Below the pieces are notes generated by a model. It saw only the letters and a program-made list of their open reading frames with translations, was not told the DNA's origin and did not search any database. From Mycoplasmataceae bacterium (GTDB lineage Bacteria; Bacillota_I; Bacilli_A; Mycoplasmatales; Mycoplasmoidaceae): DNA of 64,000 nt. The stretch is taken from the NCBI GenBank assembly GCA_020024755.1, contig JAHHTH010000002.1, positions 200,817 through 264,816 of the forward strand, written 5' to 3'. Every line of letters starts with the position of its first letter. Positions within the stretch are counted from its first letter, which is position 1. This document shows, piece after piece, positions 16,801 through 27,999 of the stretch. A program made the translations under genes and the position numbers.

Positions 16801-17351
16801 TGTTTATATGTTTAACAGGCAATCCTAATTCAGGTAAAACACAATTATTAGATTTATTGTATGAAGATGGATTCACAATTTTTAATGTAGATGATTATGT
16901 TAGAGAAATATACCAAGTTAATAAAATTGGTTATATTTTGATTACACAACACTTTGGCAAAGAATATACATTACAAGACAGAGTGGACACTAAAAAATTA
17001 GGACAGCTAATTCTTAATGATAAATTTGAATGTGAAAAACTAAAAGCTATCATTTGACCTTTAATTAAATCAAAATTATACTGAGTTAAAAACAGATATC
17101 CTAATTGTATTGTTGAGATGGCTATTTATAAAACTAATCCTTTATATTTTTATAATATTTTTGATTATGCTATTGAAATAAAACGTGATAGCATTGAAAA
17201 CAATCATAAAGAAAAATATAAAGTATTCTACGAAAAGGAACATTCTTGTTTTGATCCTGATGCTATCATAGAAAATAATAGTGATATTTTAATTGCCTAT
17301 CATGATTTAAAAGATTTAATTGAATCTTTATTAAATCCTTCTAATGATTAG
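16800..17351 (+). CDS. coaE: Dephospho-CoA kinase
   Basis: CoaE, 183 aa, phosphorylates dephospho-CoA in the last step of CoA synthesis. Seen: the P-loop GNPNSGKT (7-14), FNVDDYVREIYQ matching the family's NVDxLVR-like segment, LGQLILND, and a conserved Lid/VVEMA-like strand (IVEMAIYKTN). Two TGA Trp codons lie inside. It overlaps mutM by one base (TAATG), a sign of translational coupling. In many Firmicutes mutM and coaE are also neighbours, downstream of polA, which supports the call. The sequence is divergent and somewhat short compared with the ~200-aa norm. Confidence 0.85.
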
Positions 17352-17569
17352 AAGAATTTCTTTTTCTTCTTTTTCTTTTTCAGTTTCTTTAAGTCTGGGT
17401 CTTCAAGTAGGTGTGATTGTATCATCAATTGACAAACTAGTTTAGAAGGGTGTTGAGATAAATCAACTGCCTTCTTAGCAAAAGAAGTTACTGATGGTAC
17501 AACTACTGCACTACACATACCCAAAGCTAAGAAAGAAAAAGCTAAAGCCATTTTTTGCTTGACGCTCAT
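17348..17569 (-). CDS. Small secreted or membrane-anchored protein with a polylysine tail
   Basis: A 73-aa ORF of unknown function. It has a signal-like N-terminus (MSVKQKMALAFSFLALG, hydrophobic to about residue 25), a short middle, and a C-terminal run of lysines (KKLKKKKKKKKFF). A purine-rich GAGAGA stretch sits before the ATG. Its stop overlaps the convergent coaE stop by 4 nt. The codons have no internal TGA, so the frame itself is weak evidence, but the signal-like start and ribosome site argue for a gene. The tail could bind nucleic acid or acidic surface polymers; that is a guess. Confidence 0.55.
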   Translation of the reverse strand: MSVKQKMALAFSFLALGMCSAVVVPSVTSFAKKAVDLSQHPSKLVCQLMIQSHLLEDPDLKKLKKKKKKKKFF

Positions 17570-17626
17570 ATATTCTCTCTTTCTTTTATTTGTTTTTTAA
17601 ATTTTCTTAAATGTTAAAAATTAAAA

Positions 17627-17728
17627 TTAGTGTTGTTTATTTTGTTCTGAACAACTATTTATAAAACTACACTTACGTAGTGATTTTGTTACTGTAGGTG
17701 TGGTTTTATTATTGAATAAATTTTTCAT
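17627..17728 (-). CDS. Possible 33-aa microprotein
   Basis: The minus strand has ATAAGGAGATTCTATT directly before an ATG, a near-consensus Shine-Dalgarno 8 nt away. The 33-codon frame that follows starts MKNLFNNKTTPTV and ends SEQNKQH. The peptide is basic and polar with two cysteines, no membrane segment and no recognised family. It lies upstream of the 73-aa polylysine gene on the same strand and could be co-transcribed with it. The ribosome site is the main evidence. Confidence 0.35.
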   Translation of the reverse strand: MKNLFNNKTTPTVTKSLRKCSFINSCSEQNKQH

Positions 17729-17819
17729 AATAGAATCTCCTTATAGTTATACTTTTAAAATACTATATTTTTTTAAAATTGCAAATCAAATTTCAAAGTT
17801 TGAGATAATGATGCAAACA

Positions 17820-17844
17820 AAAAGCAGCTTTGATAGCTGCTTTT
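17820..17844 (-). terminator. Terminator of the 2058-aa surface protein gene
   Basis: The arms AAAAGCAGCT (17820-17829) and AGCTGCTTTT (17835-17844) form a perfect 10-bp stem with a 5-nt loop. It lies 26 nt past the stop of the minus-strand surface gene and has T-rich flanks. Confidence 0.8.
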
Positions 17845-17870
17845 ATCGTTTTTAGTTTTTAAGAGTTTTA

Positions 17871-20800
17871 CTAAAAGTAAAAATGTTCCTTCTTATTCTT
17901 TAAAGCTTTACTATATACAATTAATAATGCTAAGAAAATTATAAATATAATTGCAAATGAAACACTTAGTACTATAACTAATCAATTAAAAGTTTTACTA
18001 TGTATTTCAATTGTATTTTTATTACAACTAAATGCTTCTATATTTGAACCAGGAAAAATTGTATCTCAACTTTGTTTAGAGATAGATGCTGATGTAATTT
18101 CTTGAACATTATTTACTTGGATAACTGATTCAATCTTTTTAATTGCACTCTTTGCTTGTTCAGGTTCTTTTTGTATTAAAGGGAAGTAGCTCTTAACTTT
18201 AATAGGGAATTGATTACTATTAACTTGTGATGATATAGAACTATATAATTCAGTTGCAAGATTTTGTTTAAATAATGGTGCATCTTGACAACAATTATTA
18301 AATATTTTATTGTAGGCTGTTGTGCTGATATAACCATTAACATTTATATTTGGTGTAGCTAATGCATTAGTTACATTTAAATCAAATGTTTTAGTTTTAG
18401 GAACGTCTAATCCACATATTGCATTTTTAACAGTAATTGAACATTTTAAATAATTATTTTCTTCTCTTAACAAAACTGATGTAACTTCTGAGTTTATTCC
18501 GTTGATAGAAAAGTTATTAAAAATAACTTTAGCATTTTCTGGGACTTTTAATCATTCTAGTAATTGCTTTTCAGATTCTTTTTTATTTTGGATAATGTCT
18601 GCAACATAACTTGATTTTCATTTCTTGTTCAATATCATGTTTTTCAAAATAGTTTCTGAAGCATTTTCTTGAATTGAAGTATATGCACTACTTTCTTTCA
18701 TAAAACCATTTAAGATAAATATTTTCGAGAATGGTTGAGTACTTGGTTGGCCATCACTTCCATTGTGATGTGCTAAAGATACTTTAATTGAGATATTACC
18801 AGAAGTATAGTTTGGATTTAGTAATTCAACTTCGATATCTTTATCATTATATCCAACTCCAACATTCTTAATAAATTGATTTTGATGTTTTACTACATAA
18901 TCTAATGCAGCATTTTTATCCCATGTATCTAATTTAATATTTTCCATGCCATCAAGACTGATATTGTTATGATCAGATCATTGAGTTGGTACTGCATAAG
19001 ACTTAAATCCAGTTAATCTAATATCATAAGTTTTATCTTGTTTTATTCCATTAATTCAATTAGCATTTCTGTTTAATTTTAATGAAACATTTACATTGCC
19101 GTTATGATTATCATATTTAGAATTAAATTTAGTTATGCTTAGAGTAGTTTTATCTAAACTTGTTCCTGGAACTAAATCTTTAAATATTGGATTAGATTTG
19201 TGTGAGTTAATAATTATATTTAGAATAGAGTCTTTTAGTGTTGGATTGTTGATAGCTTCTTCAACTGAAGTATCAGGTAAATTTATATTGATATTATTTC
19301 TAATCAAAGTAGTAGTTGAATTAGCTATTTTAAATCCATTAATAGATATATTTTTAAAAGAAGCATTACCACTTCCATCTGAAGTATAAACATTACTTAA
19401 TTGCATATCAAATTTTACAGTTCCAAATGGTACTGAATTATCATTTCAAGAATTACGAATATTTGAAATAGTTAAATTACTTTTCATATCATATTTTGCA
19501 GGTAAATTGTTAAACATTGTATTAGTAATTTTTTCTTTTATTCATGATTCATTAATTGATTGATCTGTACTATAAATATTATTAATATCTGGTAATGATA
19601 TTGTAGAGTCCTTTAACGCAGTAAACATTGTTGTGAAGTTATTAATATTGATTGTGTATTCAGGAGATAATCTATTCACTAATACACCTTTATTATCAAA
19701 GTATTTTGATAATTTAAATTTTACTTCTGCAGTTCCTACATTAGAATCAGTTGAAGATATTTTAACATCGCTTATAACACTATCTTTTGGTGCACTATTA
19801 TCAAAGATATTATTTAAGTTATTTTGTAACAATCTTTTTGCTTGTTCAATGGTTAATGCCGAAGCTGAATTAACAGCATATTCTTGTGCTTGTATTGAAG
19901 CTAATCTTATTGCTGTTTGCTTTTGAACTTTTAAACCACATATATTGATATTATTAAATGTCATTTCACTAGCAATTCCATTCATCCAAGCTTTATTGTT
20001 TTTAATTGTTATATTCAGTCTAACTGATCAATTTATATTGGATGCTGAATTAGGCACTAATTCATATTTAAAATCATTAGTAGTTAATGTGGTTGGATTA
20101 ATATCATTTGCTAAATAATGAACCTTTGTTTTAATCATATTTAATAAAGATTCTTTTAGTTGTAAATTGTTATCATTTAGCTCGCTTGGTAATAAATTAT
20201 TTACACCACTCAATGATCACACTCCACTATTATCTAGAGTTGTTGTATATCCTCTGTTTTTGAATCCTGTAATCTTAAATGATTTAGTAGTATCTAATGT
20301 TTTTCCTTTAGTAATTAAGTGTCCTGTTTTGCTATCCATATATTTTGATAAATGAATATCAAAAGAAATAGAACCATCAATTAAATTAGCAGACTTATTA
20401 CTAATTGAAATATCTGATTTTGTTGTACCATCTACTAGGTTATTAAAGAATTGATTTTTATGGTTATAAATAAAGTCTATAATTGTTTGGTCAGTTACTC
20501 TATTAGTAGCTACAATGTTTTTAAAAATAGAGTTACCATCAATTGTTGTTACATAGTTATATGAAGTTGCTGGAATCTTTTTAAATCCTGTTATTAAAAT
20601 ATTGTTAAATTTTAATGTATTAGGATCTCCATTTTTTCAGCCTTTATCATTCTTGATTGTTATATTAACATTTAATGTACCTGTTACATCATTATAACTA
20701 TTTCTAGTTATATCTATATCATTTGCATTTAGAGGTTGTCCTTCATTTGTATGTTCGATGATATTACCTTTGTTGATGATAAGTTGTTTTAATGAATTTA

Positions 20801-23800
20801 TATCAGTTGAACTTGCTGTTTGCTTTGATAAATCTAGATTAAAAGTGTTTTTACAAGTTGTATTTAAATTATCCTTTTTAAAACCTTTTATAGTGAAGTG
20901 AGAAATTGAATCTAACATATTCTTTGAACTATTAATTATTGCACCATTAGATTCATTAATATATTTGTTTAAATTGATTCTAAATGATATTTGCCCTTTA
21001 GTAACATCAGGAAACAATTTAGGAATTACAATATTAGAACTATTAATTGGTTCTAGTAGATTATTGAAGAATTTATCTTTATGGCTTAATATATAGTTTT
21101 TAATGTCATCAATTGTAATGCGATTAGTTGCATATTTAGAACTAAATATATCACTACCATCAACTAATCTTGAACTTACAAACTTAGTAGCAGGATGAGT
21201 TTTAAATCCAGTTAATATAATATTGTTAAAAGTATATTGCGGTACTTCTTTTCCATTAATCAGTGCCTTATTGTTTTTAATAACAATATTACATTTAATT
21301 ATTCCTGTAATATTGTTATCTACTCTTGATTCAATAAGAACATTAGAATTAGTAATAGAACCTTTAGTATCTACAATATAATTTTTAGCTATCATTTGCT
21401 TGATGATATCATTATTACTTACTTCAGATGGTAGTTTATCACTAAAATCTAGATTACCAGATTTTACTGTTGTGTTTTTAGTTTTAAATCCACTAATAGA
21501 AAGAATTGTTTCTTTTGTTTGAACTTTTCCATTATAGAAACAATTTTGTGCAGTAACTTTTAGATCAACAGTACCTGCATCATCATTTGCATTTAGTGAT
21601 TCTATTTTGATTTGATCTTTAGCACCTATTAATGAACAAATATCAATTGTTGCACTATGTGAATATCCAAAAGTTTGATAACTTCATAAATTATCAGATA
21701 CACATGAATTACCACGTTCAATATCTACTCTTTCATTTTTAGTATTATAAAAAGGTTGTACTTCAGGATTATATGTATCTTTTACTAAACTTTTTCAGTT
21801 TGTATCTCCTATTCTTTTATCCTTTTTTCATACTACAAAATTTTGTGTATTTATTTTAACAAGTTCAGCTATTTGTGAAGGTGTAAGTTCAGAAATCTTT
21901 TTATCAGATTTATTGAATGATAATGATTTATTTTCTTCAATTACTGTATCAATAGGTTTTTGTAAGTTATGTATAGTAACTCTTTTCTTAGGTAGTGTGA
22001 TATCTCCTATTGATCCATCTTCTTTCACACCTTTGTTTATTGTAAATGCGAATGTAACTGATGAAGAGTTAGGATTTACATCAATATCATTTGGATCAAT
22101 TATTATATTTTCATGTGAAATATTTTCTACGGATAAATTTTTAAAGAAGTAATCTAAATTTTCAACAATGAAGTTTTTATACAAAATTATTTTCTTATCC
22201 AAAAAATATGTCGGCATTGTAGCTAATACTGATTTGTTTCAAGGACTAGTTCTGATATCAATTGCATTTTCAGCAGTGCTAGCTCAATTAGTTGCTTTAT
22301 CAGTTTTAAATCCTGTGAATAAAATAGTTCCACCAACATAATCAGATTCATTAATGAATTCACTTTCTACTCCATCATTATTAACTATGTAATTTAATTT
22401 AACATCAGCTTGTAAAGTTCCAACTTTATCATCTTTTTTCTTAAAGTTAATAATTACATTTTTTGCTTTTATTTTAGAAGGTGTGTATTTGAAGAATTTT
22501 GAGATGTTATTGAATACAACTTGTTGTAGTTCACCAACACTAATTGTACTTGGATGTTTTTTATTTCATTCTTCTGCACCTTTTAAAGTTGTAATTTGCA
22601 TTAAATCGTCAACTGGTTTTATTCAACTAGTACCACTTTCATATGCTCAACTACCAGCCTTACTATTAGCATTTAAATTAATGCATCATAAATCATCACT
22701 TGATTGCGTAAAACCAAAAAGATTTCCATTATTTTCAGTAAGAGTTGGATAACCAAAGTTATCTACCTTTGCATTTTTGATGAGATCACAACGTTGTAAT
22801 ACATCATCAGACTTAAAGTTAGTGTTATTGATTTCACTTATTTTAGAAGTATTGTATGAATTCATATTTAATTTAAAGAAAGTATTATCTTTCTTTAACA
22901 TACCCAAACTGATGTCATCTATTCCATTACTGGAATAACATATACTAGATAAATCATTTGTAGTACTAGCTGTTTCAACATCTCCTACATATTCATCTTC
23001 ATCTCCAGAATACATATATCCTCTTACTTCAGATAATTTTGAATTTCCTCCAAAAATATATTTGAAGTGGAATGATCCTTCAGTGTCTGGATAAAATGTA
23101 TCTCATTTAATAGATGGGACTGGAATACATCAATCAGAATATGAAAGTGAACTACCTAAGTTAGTGTTAAGTTGTTTTTTATAACGATAGTTGAAACTAT
23201 AACTATTTGAGGCTGTACTACCAACTCAGATAGATTGATTTGCATCTTCATCTATTTCAAATAAAGCTATATGGTTTGTTTTAGTTTTTAAATCCTTAAT
23301 AACACTTATAGCTTCAACTTTTCTATTAGTGTCATCATTATTAGTAGCAAGTCCTCCTTGGATGAAACTATCACCATTTGTAGTAAACAACATGACATTA
23401 TGTTTAGAAAACTTTCTACAATTAAAATTTCTACTAAAGATTACAACTTGATCTGATAAATGGTCCTTGCCACTTTCATCTCTATAGTAAGTTGGTGCAA
23501 TAGCAAATTCATGTCTTAAATTGAATTGATTATTGATTGTTGTAATTGCACCTTTAGTTTCAAAACTTTCAGAGTCCGGATCAAATGTCACTACTCTAAT
23601 TGTGTTTCCATCTTCAAGATAGAGAATAATAAAGATATTTAATGCTTTGTGATAAAAGTTAAAAATAACTTTACTACCTATTTCTGTGTCATATTGTGAA
23701 CATAATATTCTACCAGTTTCATTACTGATAAAACTAAGTCCTACATTTTTTAATGGTATTAGTGTTCCACCACCTCCATTAGCAGAAATGAATCTGCTTC

Positions 23801-24047
23801 CTAGACCATTTTCTACTGGATTATTTTCTAAATAGTTTTTTAAAGTTCCTTTTTCATTACCACGAACTTCACTATCCATCATAGAACTAGTTGGTGCTGA
23901 TGATGAATCTTGCTTGTGAATTTTTTGAACAGTTTCTTTATGGTAAGTGGATGAAGGTAAAGTACTACCTATTGCTAAGGCTGATGAGCCTAACAAAAGA
24001 CTTATCCCCAAACTAATAGGGACCAACTTCTTTTTATTTTTTCTCAT
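17871..24047 (-). CDS. Giant repeat-containing surface protein (2058 aa)
   Basis: One open frame with TGA as Trp; I checked the intervals between apparent stops and found only TGA. It starts MRKNKKKLVPISLGISLLLG, a basic-then-hydrophobic signal without lipobox, after an ideal AGGAG 8 nt upstream. The first ~500 residues differ from the rest: Asn/Ser/Thr-rich strands with recurring acidic turns, possibly a propeller-like fold (tentative). The remaining part is a tandem array of ~100-130-aa modules, each with an (L/I)xGFK closing strand (FTGFKT, ISGFKT, LTGFKT, ITGFKK, ITGFKN) and KDKFFNNLLEP-like helices. A single membrane helix (about 2021-2045) precedes a short basic tail. It belongs to the same family as the other three giant proteins. 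Confidence 0.85.
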
Positions 24048-24337
24048 AATTTCTCCTGTTATTGCTTTAAGGGCACATAACTACTTTTTGTAGATCAGAT
24101 TATAGATTTCTACAAAGCCCAATACATCAAACTAGTATTTTCTAAGCTTAATGTAACCATATAATAATTATTTTGTGTATGACAAATATTTGTAACTATA
24201 AGTTACTATCTTAATTTATGTTTGCCCATAATTTTCGTTCTATTTTTATAGAACTATTGCTATTATTATTAAATGGTACTTTCAATATACTCAATTGTTT
24301 TTAAATGTCAAGTCACCTATTAAAATTAATTAATATA
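24048..24337. other. AT-rich intergenic region upstream of the 2058-aa surface protein gene
   Basis: No ORF of note. On the minus strand it would hold the promoter and a ~100-nt leader of the surface gene. An 8-bp inverted repeat (TTTGTAGA...TCTACAAA, about 24087-24117) can form a leader hairpin, and a CTAGTTTG box (24128-24135, minus strand) is shared with the 2342-aa gene's upstream region. A small hairpin GTTCTATTTTTATAGAAC lies near 24238-24255. Confidence 0.4.
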
Positions 24338-25021
24338 TTAAACTTGGAATTTTAATTTTTCTCTAGCTCATTTATATTTAGGATAGAAGCTACCTACAAG
24401 GTCTCAAAATTCTGGAGAGTGGTTTGCATGAATTAAATGACATAATTCATGAACTATTACATATTCAATGATTTCATCATTAAACATAATAAGTTGTGTT
24501 GCAAATGTAATAGTACCAGTTTTTACTTCACATTGACCTCATTTAGATTTATATCATTTAGTATGAAATCCTCCTGGTACTCGAAATTTATACTTTCTAG
24601 CTAAATTAGCTGCCATTGATTTGATATATTCTGATCCTTGTTCATCAAAAATTTTGGCAACCATTTTTTCTTTATTATCTTCATCTTTTAAAAATAGATA
24701 AATATTATTTCCTAGGATTTCATATTTTTGTCTACCACTTGTTGGTTTAACTATTAAATTATATTTATTACCTTTGATATAAACAAAGTTCTTGTTAAGA
24801 TCAATAAGAGTAAATTGTTCTCTATTTTCTACAAATGTATAAAGTTTATTAAAATGTTTAAGTACAAATTCATTAATGAAAGTTATTGAAGTTCCTTTAG
24901 GTGCAGTAACTACAACATCATTATTTTTATCTACCTTAACATTAATGCATCTTACCTTTTCACGGTATTGCAATTTATACATTAATGTTTTGCCATCTTT
25001 AAATATTTGTTTAAATTCCAT
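24338..25021 (-). CDS. YgjP-like (DUF45/M48-type) metallopeptidase
   Basis: The 227-aa protein has the zinc-metallopeptidase motif HELCH with a third ligand in the HANHSPEFW stretch, the pattern HExxH...H of the YgjP/SprT-like DUF45 family. The N-terminal half is the typical beta-rich domain (RCINVKVDKNNDVVVTAPKG). The motif lies beyond an in-frame TGA (Trp, WYKSKWGQC), so the gene is full length. The substrate is unknown; family members are thought to be intracellular proteases. It is transcribed in the same direction as the recA-pncC pair upstream but has a terminator between, so it is likely a separate unit. Confidence 0.85.
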
Positions 25022-25064
25022 AGATTAATTTTACCTTGTTTAAGATTTAATATGAATTAAATAT

Positions 25065-25092
25065 AAAAGTGAGAGGTGAGACTCCCACTTTT
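25065..25092 (-). terminator. Terminator after recA
   Basis: AAAGTG(A)GAG and CTC(C)CACTTT pair with one internal mismatch around a short loop, flanked by A and T runs. It lies about 50 nt past the recA stop. Confidence 0.65.
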
Positions 25093-25139
25093 AATATTAT
25101 AAAATCCATTAATGTGTGCTAATAGATTGATTCTAAATC

Positions 25140-26204
25140 TTATTCTTCATCTAGGATTTCTTCAATAGCTTCAGGTGTAGTAGTTTTATCTTCAGATGGT
25201 TCTTCTGTTGGTTCATTTGAGATCTTAGCTAGAGTTTCTGCTTTAATTGCTTCAAATACATCTTTGTTTTCAGTTAAGTATTTCTTTAGCTGTTCTTTTC
25301 CTTGACCTAGTTTACTATCATTGTATGAATATCAACTTCCTGATTTTGCAATTACATTGTATTGAATTGCAAAATCGATGATTTCATTTTCATAGTTAAA
25401 TCCGTTTTGGAAATAGATGTCTATGTAAGCTACTTTTAATGGAGCAGCCATTTTATTCTTGGTTACTGTTACTTTAGTTTGAATACCAATCTTATCATTA
25501 GATTCTTTAATAAGTTCAGCTTTTCTAACTTCTAATCTAATTGACGAGAAGAATCTTAATGCTTTACCACCAGTAGTAGTTTCTGGGTTGCCAAAGAAAA
25601 CTCCGATTTTTTCTCTGATTTGGTTAATGAAGAATACAGTACATTCATGATTAATCATTAGTGATTGAATTCTTCTCATACCTTTAGACATCATTCTAGC
25701 ATGAACACCCATTTGTTGATCTTCAACTTTTGCTTCAGCTTCTGCTAATGGAATCATGGCAGCAACTGAGTCTACCACGATTACATCAACTTTATCATTG
25801 CTAATCATGTATTCCATGATATCAAATACTTGTTCACCTGATTTTGGGTGAGCTACATAAAGTTTAGATGTATCTACACCAATATTTTCTAGATATTTCA
25901 CATCTAGTGAATTTTCTACATCGATAAACATACACTTTTTGCCAAGAGTTTGAGCTTCTTTAATGGCATGAAGTGTTAATGTAGTTTTACCACATGATTC
26001 ATTACCATAGATTTCAATAAATTTACCAACTGGATATCCACCAATTCCAAGAGCTTGGTTTAAGCTAATACTTCCTGTTGGGATAACATCAATTTTTCTT
26101 TCATTATTGTTAGCGAAATTAATGATGTTTTTTCCTAAAATTTTTTCAATGATTTCTAATTCATTGTTTTTAACTTGTTCAATTTTCATTTTCTTATTTT
26201 TCAT
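25140..26204 (-). CDS. recA: Recombinase A
   Basis: RecA, 354 aa, forms filaments on single-stranded DNA and drives homologous recombination, which here could also shuffle the repeat-rich surface genes. Seen: Walker A GNESCGKT (67-74), Walker B VDVIVVDSVAA, the L1/L2 loops with EAKVEDQQMGVHARMMS and FGNPETTTGGKALRFF, and an acidic C-terminal tail. The last ~63 residues come after a TGA Trp. The start MKNKKMK is 3 nt after the upstream stop, so translation is probably coupled to pncC. The second Met (residue 6) is an alternative start. Confidence 0.98.
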
Positions 26205-26207
26205 AAG

Positions 26208-26696
26208 TTAAGCCTTGCATTCGTCAAGTAGTTGCAATAATGTTTCTAGTGCACGAACGGCAATGTTTAACTTATTTACTTGCCTTTCATTTTCTTCTAA
26301 ATTAAATTCGTATACATATGTTTGATCAATTAGAGTGATTCCAACATAATACATACATGCGGGTTTATTTTCGATTAAGTTTATAGGACTAGCATTGCCA
26401 GTAATAGAGATGCATATGTCTGTATGCATTATTCTATTTGTGTTTTGTGCCATAAGTTCAGCTACTTGTCTACTTACTGCACCATATTGTTCAATGATTG
26501 ATTTATCAATATGAACAACATTTTGCTTAATCTCATTGCTGTATGAAATAATAGCTCCTTTAAAATATTGTGAGCTACCATCAACTGAGGTTAGTAGATT
26601 ACTTAATGTTCCACTACTAGCTGATTCACAACAACTAATGGTTAAATTTTTCGATATCAGTGCTTCTTTAATTTTTTTAACAATAACTAATTCCAT
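26208..26696 (-). CDS. pncC: Nicotinamide-nucleotide amidase (CinA C-terminal domain)
   Basis: 162 aa, the size of an isolated CinA C-terminal domain. The family deamidates NMN and is often linked to recA, as here. Motifs: ISCCESASSGTLSNLLTSVDGSS, the ESxTGG-type catalytic segment with Ser, FKGAIISYSNEIK, YGAVSRQVAELMAQ and ISITGNASP. I place the start at the ATG at 26694-26696, since a TATAAT box lies exactly 10 nt upstream; a longer frame (to 26750) would begin before that promoter. The canonical TGG of the ESTTGG motif is SGT here, a small deviation. Confidence 0.85.
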   Translation of the reverse strand: MELVIVKKIKEALISKNLTISCCESASSGTLSNLLTSVDGSSQYFKGAIISYSNEIKQNVVHIDKSIIEQYGAVSRQVAELMAQNTNRIMHTDICISITGNASPINLIENKPACMYYVGITLIDQTYVYEFNLEENERQVNKLNIAVRALETLLQLLDECKA

Positions 26697-26706
26697 AATC
26701 ACATTA

Positions 26707-26712
26707 ATTATA
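26707..26712 (-). promoter_or_regulatory. -10 box of pncC-recA
   Basis: The minus strand reads TATAAT 10 nt before the pncC ATG, giving a leaderless or near-leaderless transcript. Confidence 0.55.
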
Positions 26713-26851
26713 ATCTCTTCATCTTCGATTAATGGAATAAAGTGAAGCACTGATAGGAGTGTTTTATTTTTTTAACCCCCACATTATATAGAAGTCCAAT
26801 TTTTCTGAAAAAAAGGACAAGAAAAAGTAAAATTTTTTTGTCCAAAAATTT

Positions 26852-26878
26852 CTTATAAATATATTTTATATTTATAAG
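26852..26878. repeat. Perfect 12-bp inverted repeat
   Basis: CTTATAAATATA-TTT-TATATTTATAAG: both arms match exactly around a 3-bp centre. There is no T-run after it, so a plain terminator is less likely than an operator or a cruciform-prone site. Confidence 0.6.
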
Positions 26879-26892
26879 GGGAAATAGCAAAA

Positions 26893-26979
26893 ATGAAACT
26901 TTTTTTCAGTGATCAAGAGAAATTGGTAAAAAATAGGTTAAAAATGGCAATTTTTGAAGATTTTTTGAAAAATTTATAA
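26893..26979 (+). CDS. Possible 28-aa leader peptide
   Basis: ATG at 26893 follows AAGGGG by about 10 nt and opens a 28-codon frame starting MKLFFSDQEKLVKNRLKM, closed by TAA. It is basic and amphipathic. It lies 59 nt before the lipoprotein ATG but upstream of that gene's own -10 box. Only the ribosome site supports it; the base composition makes chance ORFs common. Confidence 0.2.
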   Translation: MKLFFSDQEKLVKNRLKMAIFEDFLKNL

Positions 26980-27023
26980 AAAAAGTCTAAAAATCATTAT
27001 GTTTCTATCCTATATAAATAGTT

Positions 27024-27029
27024 TATAAT
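27024..27029 (+). promoter_or_regulatory. -10 box of the 319-aa lipoprotein gene
   Basis: TATAAT lies 9 nt before the ATG at 27039. No Shine-Dalgarno is present, so the mRNA is probably leaderless. Confidence 0.55.
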
Positions 27030-27038
27030 ATATTCCAT

Positions 27039-27998
27039 ATGAAAAAATTTCACCTTGGTAGAAAAACTAAACATATTTTATTAATATCACTTGCAGCAAT
27101 ATCAACTACGAGTGTTTTAGTTCCTACAGTAACAAGTTGTAGTCATGTTCATAGTGATTTACTTTATTCTGGGGCAATGACTAAAATAGACGAAAGTAAA
27201 ACTACTATAAATGTAAATCGCCCATTAAAGTCTAATGTGGATCAAGAAATCATTGATGATGTATGACAAAATCTAGATCAATATAAAGATTTTATTGCTA
27301 ATTATGGAATTTTTCAAAATACATCACTAACAGGTAGTGATATTACAATTCCATATAGTTCTATTGAAGTTAAGAGAAATGGTTGATACAATTATGTAAC
27401 AATGCAAGCATATACAAGAACATACTATTTTGATAATGCACCTCGTATATTGAATGATACTGCTTTTCCTCAATCTGGATCATTTGGAGACAATACAACT
27501 TATAGAGTGCAATTAGAACAAAAAGAATTAAGTGACATTACTCCTAAAGTGCAAAACTTTCAATTACCAGAAAATAAAAAATATTTAGCTGAAAAAATTA
27601 AAACTCTACAATGAAGTCTAACACCTCATTTATTTGAATACATTCCAAAGCGTTTAGATGTAAGAGATATTAATATCAATAATGCTAGTATTGCATCTGC
27701 AGATGCTGATAACAATATTATTACTTTGAACTTTACATTAAAGTGCATTTATAACAAACAAGGTTTAAAAGAACAAAACTTTACATTGTATTTAGTTTCT
27801 AAAAATTATAATGGTCCAATCACTGGAACATATTCGGCTAGTCAAAATAGCCGATCAACTGTGACTGCAGTTAAAGAAGCAAGTGACTCAAATAGTTCGG
27901 GTGTTGTTAATAACCAACGTCAATGAATTAATGAATCAGAATGCAGCACAGCTGTAACTTTTTCTTTTAAAAACCCTGTTAAAAATCCTGCTGCTTAA
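27039..27998 (+). CDS. Putative lipoprotein (319 aa)
   Basis: The N-terminus is a lipoprotein signal: basic MKKFHLGRKTKH, a hydrophobic core, then VPTVTSC with a lipobox-like Cys at residue 34 followed by SHVHSD. The mature part is beta-rich, with no recognised domain. A late module contains a long .L.F.LK.IYN hairpin (ITLNFTLKCIYNKQ) that recalls the giant-protein repeats, so distant kinship is possible. Four internal TGA codons are Trp. The frame ends 1 nt before a tRNA-Arg gene, so the tRNA must be cut out of, or transcribed separately from, this message. Confidence 0.75.
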
Positions 27999-27999
27999 T

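Larger units (their letters stand above)
26697..27038. other. Divergent intergenic region between pncC-recA and the lipoprotein gene
   Basis: 342 bp of very AT-rich sequence. It holds the pncC promoter (minus), a perfect 12-bp inverted repeat at 26852-26878, a possible 28-codon ORF (26893-26979) with an upstream AAGGGG, and the lipoprotein promoter at its right edge. No DnaA boxes or RNA gene were seen. Confidence 0.5.

Noticed and set aside
26694..26750. Longer 180-aa start for pncC.
   Set aside because: A TATAAT box lies between the two start candidates, and 162 aa matches the isolated CinA C-terminal domain.
26697..27038. Possible replication origin because of AT-richness and inverted repeats.
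   Set aside because: No DnaA-box cluster and no dnaA or dnaN gene in the window.
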